From positions 62,001 through 126,000 of the forward strand of contig CAVXGZ010000002.1 in the NCBI GenBank assembly GCA_963761325.1: a DNA stretch of 64,000 nucleotides, in the 5' to 3' direction. A program made the position numbers and the translations under genes. This document shows, in pieces, positions 26,700 to 34,650 of the stretch. The DNA comes from Streptantibioticus_C sp963761325. Its GTDB lineage: Bacteria > Actinomycetota > Actinomycetes > Streptomycetales > Streptomycetaceae. How positions within the stretch are numbered: the first letter of the stretch is position 1; the number at the start of each line of letters is the position of its first letter. The notes beneath the pieces were generated by a model. That model did no database searches. It was not told the DNA's origin and saw only the letters and a list, made by a program, of their open reading frames with translations.

Positions 26700-27845
26700 G
26701 TGAGCCGGATGAAGATCGCCTTTCTGGGAGTCGGGCACCCGCACGCCCTCGCGCGCGTGCAACTGCTCGAAGCCATGCCCGACGTCTCCGTCTGCGGCTT
26801 CTTCGAGCCGGACGCGCCGCTCGCGGAACGCTTCGCCGGCCACACCGGGCTCACCCGCTTCGACACCGCCGAAGCGCTGCTCGCCACGGAGCCGCGGATC
26901 GTGTTGGTGAACGGGCTCGATCCGCAGGTGCCCGAACTGGCCGAGCGGGCGGCCCGGGCCGGCGTACGCGGCCTGCTGCTCGAGAAGCCGGGGGCGGCGA
27001 GCCCGGAGCGGTTCTTCGAGCTGGCCCGCGGTCTCCTGCGGCGCGACATCCAGGTGGAGATGGGCTACGAACTGCACTACGCGGAAAGCCTGGCGCTGTG
27101 CCGCGAACTGATCGCGGAAGGAGTGCTCGGCGAGATCACCCTGGCCAGGTTCCACGGCGGCTGCCCGGTCGGCGCCGGGGCGGAGCTGTGGCACAGCATC
27201 CCCGAGGACCCCGGCGGCCTCGTCTTCACCGAAGGCTGCCACCTGCTCGAAATGGTCGTCGACCTCTTCGGGACGCCCCAGCGGGTCGCCGCGAGCGTGC
27301 GGCGCCTGCCCGAGGGCGAGCCCATCCGGTCGGTCGCCTACTACAAGGCGGACCTCTTCTCGACGCCGACCACGGACTTCGCCACGGCGGTGGGGACCCT
27401 GCGCTACGAGGACGTGGCCGCCGCGATCCTCGAATACCAGGACAAGACCGTGACCGTGGACCTGACGGCGTGGGAGCCGACCAACTGGTGCGAGGAGTGG
27501 GCCGTTGAGGTCTACGGGACGAACGGGTCGCTGCACGCCGTGCCCCACCCGGCCGAGGTCCGGCTGACGCTGCGCGCCGGTGCGGGAGGGCACCGGGCGG
27601 GTACGACGGTGGTGCGGGCGCCCAACCCGCGGCCCGGGCAGCGCATCCTGATCGAGTCCTATCGCAGGCAACTCGCCTCCCTCATCGCCCGAGTGGCGGG
27701 CTCGGCCGACGAGCACGGCTGCGACCTGCCCATCGGCGTGGGGGTCATGCAGATCATGGAGGGGATGTACCGGGCCGGCCACGACCGTCAGTGGGTGGAG
27801 CTGAGCGAGAACGTGCTCGGCGAGTCCTCCCGCGGAGCCGCCTGA
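26700..27845 (+). CDS. Gfo/Idh/MocA family oxidoreductase
   Basis: 381 residues. N-terminal Rossmann fold begins KIAFLGVGHPHALARVQLLE (the second glycine of the usual GxGxxG is replaced by a VGHPH motif seen in some family members), then LLLEKPGAASPE with the EKP motif that positions the nicotinamide, and a C-terminal alpha/beta domain with TEGCHLLEMVVDLFG. GTG 26700 follows AGGAG; ATG 26709 is an alternative. It is the last gene of the transporter operon, six bases after the ATPases, so it likely oxidises or reduces the imported compound with NAD(P). Confidence 0.88.
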   Translation: MSRMKIAFLGVGHPHALARVQLLEAMPDVSVCGFFEPDAPLAERFAGHTGLTRFDTAEALLATEPRIVLVNGLDPQVPELAERAARAGVRGLLLEKPGAASPERFFELARGLLRRDIQVEMGYELHYAESLALCRELIAEGVLGEITLARFHGGCPVGAGAELWHSIPEDPGGLVFTEGCHLLEMVVDLFGTPQRVAASVRRLPEGEPIRSVAYYKADLFSTPTTDFATAVGTLRYEDVAAAILEYQDKTVTVDLTAWEPTNWCEEWAVEVYGTNGSLHAVPHPAEVRLTLRAGAGGHRAGTTVVRAPNPRPGQRILIESYRRQLASLIARVAGSADEHGCDLPIGVGVMQIMEGMYRAGHDRQWVELSENVLGESSRGAA

Positions 27846-27914
27846 CGGGCCATCGGCAGCGCATGCCGCTCGGCGACACGGCGCGGATCCTGGCCCGTGG
27901 CCGATGTCGCCGGG

Positions 27915-28331
27915 TCAACCGGCCGGTCTGAACGGGCCGTTGAGGCCGATCGCCACGCCGTTGTTGTTCGGGTCCGGGGTGCGGCGGATCTCGCCGACGA
28001 ACGCGTCCAGGTCGGCCGCGACCTGCCCGAACCGCCTCTTGTCGTCCTCCCGCACGAAGATGTGGACGTCGGTGTTGTACTCCTCGTTGCGGAAGACGTA
28101 GTTGACGCCGTGCGTCTTGTGCAGCACATGCGGCTTCCCGGTCCACTCGGTCCGCACGCCGCCGCCGAGGTGGGCGGCGCGCACCGGCGTCGACACCGGT
28201 CCCTCGACGGCCGGGCCGGACGCCTGACCGTGGTGGCGAAGCGGTCCGCGAGGGCGTGCCGCTGCCGCGGCTCCGGTGTTTTGTGTTCGGGTCTTTGACT
28301 TTTCGTCAGGTCTCTTGACGCATTCACTCAA
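27915..28331 (-). CDS. hypothetical protein, N-terminus uncertain
   Basis: Up to 138 residues. The convincing part is the C-terminal half: HLGGGVRTEWTGKPHVLHK, VNYVFRNEEYNTDVHIFVRE, DDKRRFGQVAADLDAFVGEI and RRTPDPNNNGVAIGLNGPF. It has no signal peptide or membrane segment. The TTG start at 28331 has no good ribosome-binding site, and in the region 28190-28300 another frame reads QRHALADRFATTV, so a frameshift in the N-terminal part is possible. I do not recognise a family. It ends 69 bases after the oxidoreductase gene, convergent with it. Confidence 0.45.
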   Translation of the reverse strand: MSECVKRPDEKSKTRTQNTGAAAAARPRGPLRHHGQASGPAVEGPVSTPVRAAHLGGGVRTEWTGKPHVLHKTHGVNYVFRNEEYNTDVHIFVREDDKRRFGQVAADLDAFVGEIRRTPDPNNNGVAIGLNGPFRPAG

Positions 28332-28415
28332 GGACGCCCACTATGCGACACGTTCGCTCGGGGGCCGACAGGTGTGCCCGGCCCTTCCCCCGCACCCGCC
28401 ATGCAAGGAGTGTCC

Positions 28416-30185
28416 ATGACTTCTGCGATACAGCGATGGCTCAGGTTCAGAGGCGGTCCCCGGCAGAGAGGCCGGCTGTGCGTGCTCGCCGCGACCGCGC
28501 TGCTCGCGTCCCTCCTGTACGGGGCAGGGGTGGCGACCGCGCCCGCCGCCCAGGCCGAGGGGAACGGTGCCGCCGCGACCCCCCAGGCGGGATGGAGCAG
28601 TTGGAGCTTCGTCCGCAACAACCCGACAGAGGCGAACATCGAGGCGCAGGCGGCCGCGTTGTCGTCGACCGGCCTGGTCGGCCACGGGTACACCTACGTC
28701 AACATCGACGACTTCTACTACCTGGACCCGGCGACCACCGTCGACTCCTACGGCCGCTGGGTGGTCGACTCCAGCCGGTTCCCCGACGGCATGGCGTCGG
28801 TCGCCGCCTACGTGCACGGCCTGGGGGAGAAGTTCGGCATGTATCTGACGCCGGGCATCCCGGTGGCGGCGTACAACGAGAACACCCCGATCGAGGGCAC
28901 GTCCTACCACGCTCGCGACATCGTCTCGGACACCACCGACTACGAGGCGAACTACAACTTCGGCAACGGCGCGATGTACTACATCGACTACAACAAGAAC
29001 CCGGCCGCGGCGCAGGCGTACGTCAACTCGTGGGCCGACCTGCTCGCCTCCTACGGCGTCGACTACCTGAAGATGGACGGCGTCGGTGACTCCGACATCG
29101 ACGACGTCCAGGCGTGGTCGCAGGCGCTCCAGCAGTCCGGGCGGACCATCCACTTCCAGCTGTCCAACTCCCTGGACGTCAAGAACGGCGGCACGTGGGA
29201 GGCCAACGCCAACGGCTGGCGCATCGACGGCGACGTCGAGTGCTACTGCAGCACCCTGACCGACTGGTCGAACGTCGCCCAGCGGTTCAACGACCTGCCT
29301 GCCTGGGTGCGCTACGACGGCCCGGGCGGTTGGGGCGACCCGGACTCCGTCGAGGTCGGCAACGGCACCAACACCGGTCTGACGCCCGACGAACGCCGCA
29401 CCCAGGTGACGTTGTGGGCCATCTCCTCGGCCCCGCTGATCCTGGGCACCGACCTGACCCACATGGACTCCGGCGACCTCGCGCTGCTCACCAACGACGA
29501 GGTGCTCGGCGTCGACCGGGCCGGCCACCCCGCCCACCCGGTGGTGCAGGGCGCGCAGGAGCAGACCTGGTGGGCGGACAACGGCGACGGCACGTACACC
29601 GTCGGCCTGTTCAACCTGAGCGGCTCCACCGCCGACGTCACCGCCAACTGGTCCGACCTGGGCTTCACCGGCGGTGCGGCGGTCCGCGACCTGTGGAGCC
29701 ACACCGATCTGGGCTCCTTCAGCGGTTCGTTCAGCGAGTCGGTGCCCAGCCACGGCTCCGAACTGCTGCGCGTCACCCCGGCCTCGGGTGACGGCAGGAT
29801 CGGCGCCCCGATGGTCAGCAAGCTGTCCGGCCGCTGCGTCGACTCTCCACAGGGCACCACCTACAACACCACCCAACTGGAGGTGTGGGACTGCAACGGC
29901 CACGCCAACCAGAACGTCGTCTCCAACCCCTCCGCCAAGACCCTGGTGCTGGAGGGCAAGTGCTTCGACGCCTACAACAACCAGACGACGGCCGGCACAC
30001 CGGTCGAGATGTTCGACTGCAACGGCCAGACCAACCAGCAGTGGAACATCAACAGCGACGGCACCATCACCGGCGTCCAGTCCGGGCTCTGCCTGGACGT
30101 CACCGGCACCACCAATCCTGACGGCGCGGGCCTCGAACTGTGGCCCTGCAACGGCGGGGACAACCAGCAGTGGACCCTCGGCTGA
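28416..30185 (+). CDS. secreted alpha-galactosidase, GH27, with ricin-type (CBM13) lectin domain
   Basis: 589 residues. ATG 28416 is chosen over two upstream starts because AAGGAG lies five bases ahead. A signal peptide with a basic start and long hydrophobic core ends near AAQAEGNG. The GH27 catalytic domain (about 50-400) has YVNIDDFYYLD, nucleophile Asp221 in DYLKMDGVGD and probable acid/base Asp273 in WRIDGDVE. A beta-sandwich follows, then a ricin B-type trefoil (about 455-589) with three QxW-like repeats (NQNVV, NQQWN, NQQWT). It releases alpha-galactose from plant galactans or galactosides outside the cell. TTGACG at 28315 may be part of its promoter. Confidence 0.92.
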   Translation: MTSAIQRWLRFRGGPRQRGRLCVLAATALLASLLYGAGVATAPAAQAEGNGAAATPQAGWSSWSFVRNNPTEANIEAQAAALSSTGLVGHGYTYVNIDDFYYLDPATTVDSYGRWVVDSSRFPDGMASVAAYVHGLGEKFGMYLTPGIPVAAYNENTPIEGTSYHARDIVSDTTDYEANYNFGNGAMYYIDYNKNPAAAQAYVNSWADLLASYGVDYLKMDGVGDSDIDDVQAWSQALQQSGRTIHFQLSNSLDVKNGGTWEANANGWRIDGDVECYCSTLTDWSNVAQRFNDLPAWVRYDGPGGWGDPDSVEVGNGTNTGLTPDERRTQVTLWAISSAPLILGTDLTHMDSGDLALLTNDEVLGVDRAGHPAHPVVQGAQEQTWWADNGDGTYTVGLFNLSGSTADVTANWSDLGFTGGAAVRDLWSHTDLGSFSGSFSESVPSHGSELLRVTPASGDGRIGAPMVSKLSGRCVDSPQGTTYNTTQLEVWDCNGHANQNVVSNPSAKTLVLEGKCFDAYNNQTTAGTPVEMFDCNGQTNQQWNINSDGTITGVQSGLCLDVTGTTNPDGAGLELWPCNGGDNQQWTLG

Positions 30186-30207
30186 CCGCCGACCCACCGA
30201 AGCGGCG

Positions 30208-30236
30208 GGCCCCGACTCCGCATCGGAGTCGGGGCC
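30208..30236 (+). terminator. perfect 13-bp hairpin after the alpha-galactosidase gene
   Basis: GGCCCCGACTCCG (30208-30220), loop CAT, exact complement 30224-30236, beginning 23 bases after the stop. No T-run. Confidence 0.75.
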
Positions 30237-30313
30237 TTCCGCCGCCGGCGCGCTCGCGCGGATGCGACGGGTGGAGTCGGGTCTCGGAACGGCTGGCCTG
30301 CGGGATCCTCCCG

Positions 30314-31081
30314 CTATCCGTTCAGCAGGTCCCGCCGTCGCTGGCCGAGGTACCAACCGGCCGACTCGTCGAGGTCGATCGTGGTTCTGATGACGGTGGT
30401 CCGGCCGGCGACGGCCTCCGCGAGGACCTCTCCTCTCGGTGACACGACCATGCTGGGGCAGTGCTGCCGGGGATCCGCCACGTTGGCCGCCAGGACGAAC
30501 CGCTGGTTCTCGGCCGCCCGGCTGACCAGATGGCTCCGCCAGACCCCGGCGGGCTCGGAGGGGTTGGCCGCGTGCGTGAGGTAGACGAAGGCCCGCGCTC
30601 CGCGATCGGCGAGCTGCCGCCACTGCTCCGGAAAGCGGATCTCCCGGCAGATCTGGACTCCGAGCGTGACGGTCCCGCCCGCCAGACGGATCGTCAGTGT
30701 CGGGAGCTCGGAGCCGGCATCGAGCAGGCCCCGCTCGTTCATCGCCAGGTTGACTTTCCGGTAAGTCCACCGGGCGCCGTCCGGCGAGAAGTACAGGGCG
30801 GCATTGCTCCAACCCCCGTCTTCGAACAGCAACGTGCCGCAGAACAGGTGGACGCCTCTGCGCCGAGCCAACTCCGCGAGGCGGTCCATGGCCTGCTCGA
30901 CGGCCGAGGGCTGGAGACGTTCGAGCGCCGAGAGATCGGCGCCGTATCCGGACAGTGCGCCTTCCGGGAACACGACGATCTCGTCCGGCCGGACGTCCTC
31001 CATGAGCGAGGTGATGGTCTCGAAATTTCGCTGTACGTCCCAGGTGACGGGGAACTGTGCGATCACTGCGGAAGCCTTCAT
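30314..31081 (-). CDS. nitrilase-superfamily carbon-nitrogen hydrolase
   Basis: 255 residues from ATG 31081, which follows GAGAGAGGGA; the same frame is open upstream without similarity. The catalytic triad is visible: Glu40 in VVFPEGALSGYG, Lys109 in TYRKVNLAMNE and Cys145 in VQICREIRFPEQW. These enzymes hydrolyse amides, carbamoyl groups or nitriles. The CR-E-IRFPE pattern after the cysteine is amidase-like. No partner gene suggests a substrate: it stands between alpha-galactosidase (convergent) and a GNAT fragment (divergent). Confidence 0.87.
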   Translation of the reverse strand: MKASAVIAQFPVTWDVQRNFETITSLMEDVRPDEIVVFPEGALSGYGADLSALERLQPSAVEQAMDRLAELARRRGVHLFCGTLLFEDGGWSNAALYFSPDGARWTYRKVNLAMNERGLLDAGSELPTLTIRLAGGTVTLGVQICREIRFPEQWRQLADRGARAFVYLTHAANPSEPAGVWRSHLVSRAAENQRFVLAANVADPRQHCPSMVVSPRGEVLAEAVAGRTTVIRTTIDLDESAGWYLGQRRRDLLNG

Positions 31082-31359
31082 CGGTCCCTCTCTCGGCGGC
31101 TGCTCTCCGCAGCGTGGACGCACCGGCCTCCGGCGGCGGTTCGCCGCCGTTCGACGGTGCCGGTGACACAGAGCCCGGGGCGTGGGTGCGGAACTGACGG
31201 GCTGCGGCGTGAAGGGCCGATTCTCCAAGACCACGTCTCCCACTGGACCAGACACGGCTACCTCGGCTGATCCATGCGCTGGGCCCCGGTTCTCCGGATG
31301 ACAATGCCGCGCTCCGCGACGGCCTGCCCGACCCCTTCGAGTCGAATGGGCTCGGTCTG

Positions 31360-31767
31360 GTGTGGGCTGACAAGCAGCACACGCTCACCGCTGTCACTGA
31401 AGGCCGGCCGATGGCTTCCGCGGGATGGCTCCTTCGGGACATCGCCTTCGATGGACTGCCGCGCCGCGCCGCCGGGCTGGGCGGTGTGGGGGTGCGTCCC
31501 GCCTATCGAGGCCAGGGCATCGCCCGGACGGTGATCAGCGTGGCGGTCGAACACGCGCGAGCGGCCGGTGCCGAGACGGTGATTCTGCTCTGCCGACCAG
31601 ACCTGGTACCGCTCTGCACGCAGCTGGGATGGAGTCGGCTCTCCGTGCCCGTCACCGTCCAGCAGCCCGACGGCGCGCGGACCTCGCCACTGGCCGCCAT
31701 GATCTACGACCTGGCCAGCCTGCCTCATCCAACCACCGGTGTCGACCTGCGGGGCCTGCCCCTTTGA
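31360..31767 (+). CDS. GNAT acetyltransferase, N-terminus possibly lost
   Basis: 135 residues from GTG 31360. The acetyl-CoA-binding core is clear: GLGGVGVRPAYRGQGIARTV (motif A, R/Q-x-x-G-x-G/A), then HARAAGAETVILLCRP and FGW-like LCTQLGW. Similarity-like reading continues upstream in the same frame (ALRDGLPDPFESNGLGLVWA back to about 31213) but there is no ATG, GTG or TTG after the stop at 31210. Thus either the protein starts at the poorly supported GTG, or the 5' end was lost or contains an error. Acceptor substrate unknown. Confidence 0.65.
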   Translation: MWADKQHTLTAVTEGRPMASAGWLLRDIAFDGLPRRAAGLGGVGVRPAYRGQGIARTVISVAVEHARAAGAETVILLCRPDLVPLCTQLGWSRLSVPVTVQQPDGARTSPLAAMIYDLASLPHPTTGVDLRGLPL

Positions 31768-32156
31768 AGTGCGCCTCGATCTCCGGCGAGAAGGCTTCGC
31801 AGCGTTCGCTCCGCTCGCGCCGAAGTCCGCAACCCGGTCTGGCCGGTCGCCGGACTCCGCCGCCGGCTGCGGGTCCGAGGAGGGCCGGGTTCGAGCCGCC
31901 CGGGCAACGGGCGTGCGAAACCTGTCCCCGCACGGCAGCGCCCGGAACCAGGGTTGGCTGAAAATCGTCCAGATCGCAGTCGATCTGTCGGCTTGGATGC
32001 CCACGCTCGCCCTGACCGGTCAGGCGCGGCTCTGGGAGCCGCACCGCCTGTGATGGCGGCTGGTCACCACCGGCTGCCGTCGGATCCTCCGCCGTGCCCG
32101 TGCGGAGGGCTACCTACTCGATCCGGCCAAATTAAATATGCAACTTTATTGAAGGG
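31768..32156. other. intergenic stretch without a recognised gene
   Basis: About 390 bases between the GNAT gene and the chitinase promoter. Open frames here look like shadow reading without start signals. The last 40 bases (AAATTAAATATGCAACTTTA) are strikingly AT-rich for this genome, as expected just upstream of a promoter. Confidence 0.45.
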
Positions 32157-32185
32157 TTGACCGGCCTGTTCGCCGCCCGTACAAA
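32157..32185 (+). promoter_or_regulatory. probable chitinase promoter
   Basis: TTGACC (32157-32162), 17-base spacer, TACAAA (32180-32185), directly upstream of the chi-type repeats and the chitinase gene. Good match to a housekeeping-sigma promoter. Confidence 0.65.
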
Positions 32186-32186
32186 G

Positions 32187-32221
32187 AGGTCTGGACCAAT
32201 CTTCTAGTGGTCAAGACCACT
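32187..32221 (+). promoter_or_regulatory. chi direct repeats with a DasR-type (dre) palindrome
   Basis: Two copies of a 12-13-base element, AGGTCTGGACCAA (32187-32199) and TGGTCAAGACCAC (32208-32220), start 21 bases apart on the same helix face. The second sits in AGTGGTCAAGACCACT (32206-32221), symmetric except for its centre. This matches the direct repeats of Streptomyces chitinase promoters and the dre site bound by the GntR regulator DasR, which links chitinase expression to N-acetylglucosamine. The sites lie around and just after the expected transcription start. Confidence 0.75.
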
Positions 32222-32305
32222 CCGTTCGCCCATGTGCAAAGCGGCCACCTTCCGGCTCGGCGAGGTGGCGCGACGGCAACAGCTCCTCTCACCCTTGGAG
32301 GGTCC

Positions 32306-33589
32306 ATGCGAGTCGGAAGACGGATTCTGCGAAAAGCTCTCATCGCCGGCTCGGTGCTCGGGCTGACGGTCGGCGGCCCGGCCTTCGCGGCGGCCGCGGC
32401 GCCCGCCGTGCACCCGGCCACCACGTGCGCCGCGGCGTGGAGTTCCACCGCCGTCTACACCGCCAGCCAGCAGGCGAGCGAGAACGGGACCAACTACACC
32501 GCCAACTACTGGACGCAGGGAAACGATCCGGCGACCAACAACGGTGGAAGCGGCTCCGGAGAGCCGTGGACGTCCGACGGCTCGTGTACCGGCGGATCGG
32601 GGGGAGGGGGAGGGACCGGCGGCGGGACCGGAACGGGCTCGGTGAACGGCCTGCTCTTCAGCCCGTACAAGGACGTCACCATCAACATGAACTGGAACAC
32701 CTACCAGATGCAGTCGGCCGCGAGCGGGTCCGTTCTGCCGGTGGTGGGCTCCGGAAGCCTGGTGTCGCAGTACATCCCGAAGCTGCCCGCGCTCACGCTC
32801 GCCTTCGCCACCGGAGCCTGCGGCAGCGAGAACTGGGGCGGTGTCTCGGGCGCCAACTGGGCCGCCGAGAACGTGCCGCAACTCCAGTCCGCCAACCTGG
32901 ACTACGTCGTGTCGACCGGTGGTGCGGCCGGTACCTTCACCTGTGACTCGACGGCCGGCATGGAATCGTTCATCGCCCGCTACGCCAGCCCGAACCTGGT
33001 CGGCATCGACTTCGACATCGAAGGCGGCCAGAGCCAGTCGGACATCCAGAACCTGGTCGCCGCGGCGGCGGGAGCGCAGGCGCAGTACCCGAACCTGCAG
33101 TTCTCGTTCACGCTCGCCACGCTGGGAGCGTCCGACGGCAGCTACGGCGGCGTCAACTCGCTCGGCAACGAGGTCGTCGAAGCGGTGCTCGGCTCCAGCC
33201 TGAAGAACTACGTCATCAACCTGATGACCATGGACTACGGCAACGCGTCCAGCAGCGTGTGCGTCGTCTCCTCCGGCAGCTGCGAGATGGCGCAGTCGGC
33301 GATCCAGGCGGTGAAGAACCTCGAGCACACCTACGGAATCCCGGCGAGCAAGATCGCCGTCACGCCGATGATCGGCATGAACGACGCCACCAGCGAGATC
33401 TTCACCACCGCGGACGTGGACACGCTGTCGTCGTACGCGGTCAGCAACGGCCTTGCCGGGGTGCACTACTGGTCACTGGACCGGGACACGCCCTGTTCCG
33501 ACACGTATGCGTCCCCGACCTGCAACTCGGTCTCCAGCACGACGCCCCTGCAGTACACCGACAAGTTCCTGAGCGACTTCGGGGACTGA
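32306..33589 (+). CDS. secreted chitinase, GH18, with N-terminal chitin-binding domain
   Basis: 427 residues. ATG 32306 is preceded by GGAGGG; the longer reading includes the control region. Signal peptide: basic RVGRRILRKALI, hydrophobic core, cleavage near AFAAAAAP. A carbohydrate-binding domain of the CBM5/12 type follows (CAAAWSSTAVYTASQQASEN, then ANYWTQGNDP), then a Gly/Thr linker and the GH18 domain with the catalytic signature VGIDFDIEGG, acid/base Glu239. It degrades chitin outside the cell; chito-oligomers would induce through DasR. Followed by a strong terminator. Confidence 0.92.
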   Translation: MRVGRRILRKALIAGSVLGLTVGGPAFAAAAAPAVHPATTCAAAWSSTAVYTASQQASENGTNYTANYWTQGNDPATNNGGSGSGEPWTSDGSCTGGSGGGGGTGGGTGTGSVNGLLFSPYKDVTINMNWNTYQMQSAASGSVLPVVGSGSLVSQYIPKLPALTLAFATGACGSENWGGVSGANWAAENVPQLQSANLDYVVSTGGAAGTFTCDSTAGMESFIARYASPNLVGIDFDIEGGQSQSDIQNLVAAAAGAQAQYPNLQFSFTLATLGASDGSYGGVNSLGNEVVEAVLGSSLKNYVINLMTMDYGNASSSVCVVSSGSCEMAQSAIQAVKNLEHTYGIPASKIAVTPMIGMNDATSEIFTTADVDTLSSYAVSNGLAGVHYWSLDRDTPCSDTYASPTCNSVSSTTPLQYTDKFLSDFGD

Positions 33590-33601
33590 CGAACAACGCC
33601 A

Positions 33602-33644
33602 GGCGGGCCGCGCACGGATCACCGTGCGCGGCCCGCCCGTTTTT
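33602..33644 (+). terminator. intrinsic terminator after the chitinase gene
   Basis: Perfect 16-bp stem: 33602-33617 with 33622-33637, loop ATCA, followed by CGTTTTT. Begins 13 bases after the chitinase stop. Confidence 0.9.
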
Positions 33645-33849
33645 CGTGCGACGCGCGCTCGCCCCTCACGAAGGATCAAGGCTGACGCCGCGTCGGAAGG
33701 CGGCCGCGGGGAGCGGCGGCCGGGGTCCGGGGCCGCCCCGAAAATGCGGCCTGCCCGCGCATTCCCCGGTGTTGTCGTTTGGCGGATTTCAGCCGCGTGC
33801 TCTGCCGCGGTGTGGGGGAGTCCGGGGGCCGGTCACTTGAAGCCCCGTG

Positions 33850-34479
33850 CGCGTGCAGGGGCCCGGTCATCCCCTACGAGGTGCGACACCGGTGCGGCCG
33901 GCACGTACACCTGACAGTCGAGGACCGGTACGGCATCGGCGGGGTGTCGTACGAGCTGCAGGCGACGGTGTACGACGCCGACAGCAACGTCGTGTGCGAC
34001 GTCGGCCAGTACGGCGACACGTGCAGTCTCAGACGTGCGGCAGCGATGACGACGGCACGTGCGACGGGATCTGCGACCCGGGCACGTACATCCTCGTCGC
34101 CGCCGACACCGACGCGTTCGCACCGGCGACCGGATCGACGTCTCCGCGAGCACGGACGTCCACGGCCGGCTGCTGTGCGCCACGGTCGTACGGCTACCCG
34201 GCCCCGACCGCCCTGGCCCTGGTCGACCTGGCCCCGGGCATGTCGGTGGACCAGGTCGTGCTCTCCGCGGCGTGCACCTCGTCCTGCCAGGTCTCGCCGG
34301 ACGCTCCCACCGTCACCGGGACGGGTTTCCAGGCCGGCGACCAGGTCTGGCTCACGCAGAGCGGCACCGCGCCGGTCGCGGGCACCGTCACCGGTGAGTC
34401 GGGCGGCACGTCGCGCGGCGGCTTCACGGTCGACCCCGCCCCCTCGCCGGCGGCGCACCGCCGGATCCCCTTGGCGTGA
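33850..34479 (+). pseudogene. broken gene for an unrecognised, probably secreted protein
   Basis: Protein-like reading moves through all three frames: SYELQATVYDADSNVVCDVG in one, then CGSDDDGTCDGICDPGTYIL and VAADTDAFAPATG in a second, RIDVSASTDVHGRLLCATVV in a third, and then the second again with SVDQVVLSAACTSSCQ and TVTGTGFQAGDQVWLTQSGT. Shifts fall near 34030, 34130 and 34195. The Cys-rich, Thr/Gly-rich composition suggests an extracellular beta-sandwich protein; the last part resembles a TIG-like repeat. No start or signal peptide is found, so the 5' end is also missing. Function unknown. Confidence 0.45.
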
Positions 34480-34571
34480 TCCCTCCCCTCCGGGGCCCGG
34501 CCGCCCGTTTCTCGCCGATCCGCCCGCGCGGGCCGATGGTGCCGGACCGATCACGCAGCGTTCCGAGAGGA

Positions 34572-34588
34572 ACTTAACGTTGCTTAAT
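34572..34588. promoter_or_regulatory. probable LacI operator, copy 1 (lactonase operon)
   Basis: ACTTAACGTTGCTTAAT, 63 bases before the lactonase start. It matches the motif upstream of lacI (36961-36977) at 14 of 17 positions. AT-rich in a GC-rich background. Confidence 0.6.
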
Positions 34589-34650
34589 GTATCGGCGGTC
34601 ACTACCTTCGCCGCAATCGCACACGGGAAAGCCCAGGTGAGAGGGGACCC

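Noticed and set aside
24486..27782. 1098-codon minus-strand reading opposite the ABC ATPases and oxidoreductase
   Set aside because: Antisense to two genes with complete family signatures; a shadow of GC-biased third positions.
28294..28344. Promoter-like TTGACT and TTGACG hexamers before the alpha-galactosidase
   Set aside because: No convincing -10 at the right distance for either; mentioned only as a possibility in the gene entry.
28341..31442. 1033-codon minus-strand reading over the alpha-galactosidase
   Set aside because: Antisense to a gene with signal peptide and GH27/CBM13 motifs; its right end only contains the upstream part of the nitrilase frame region by chance.
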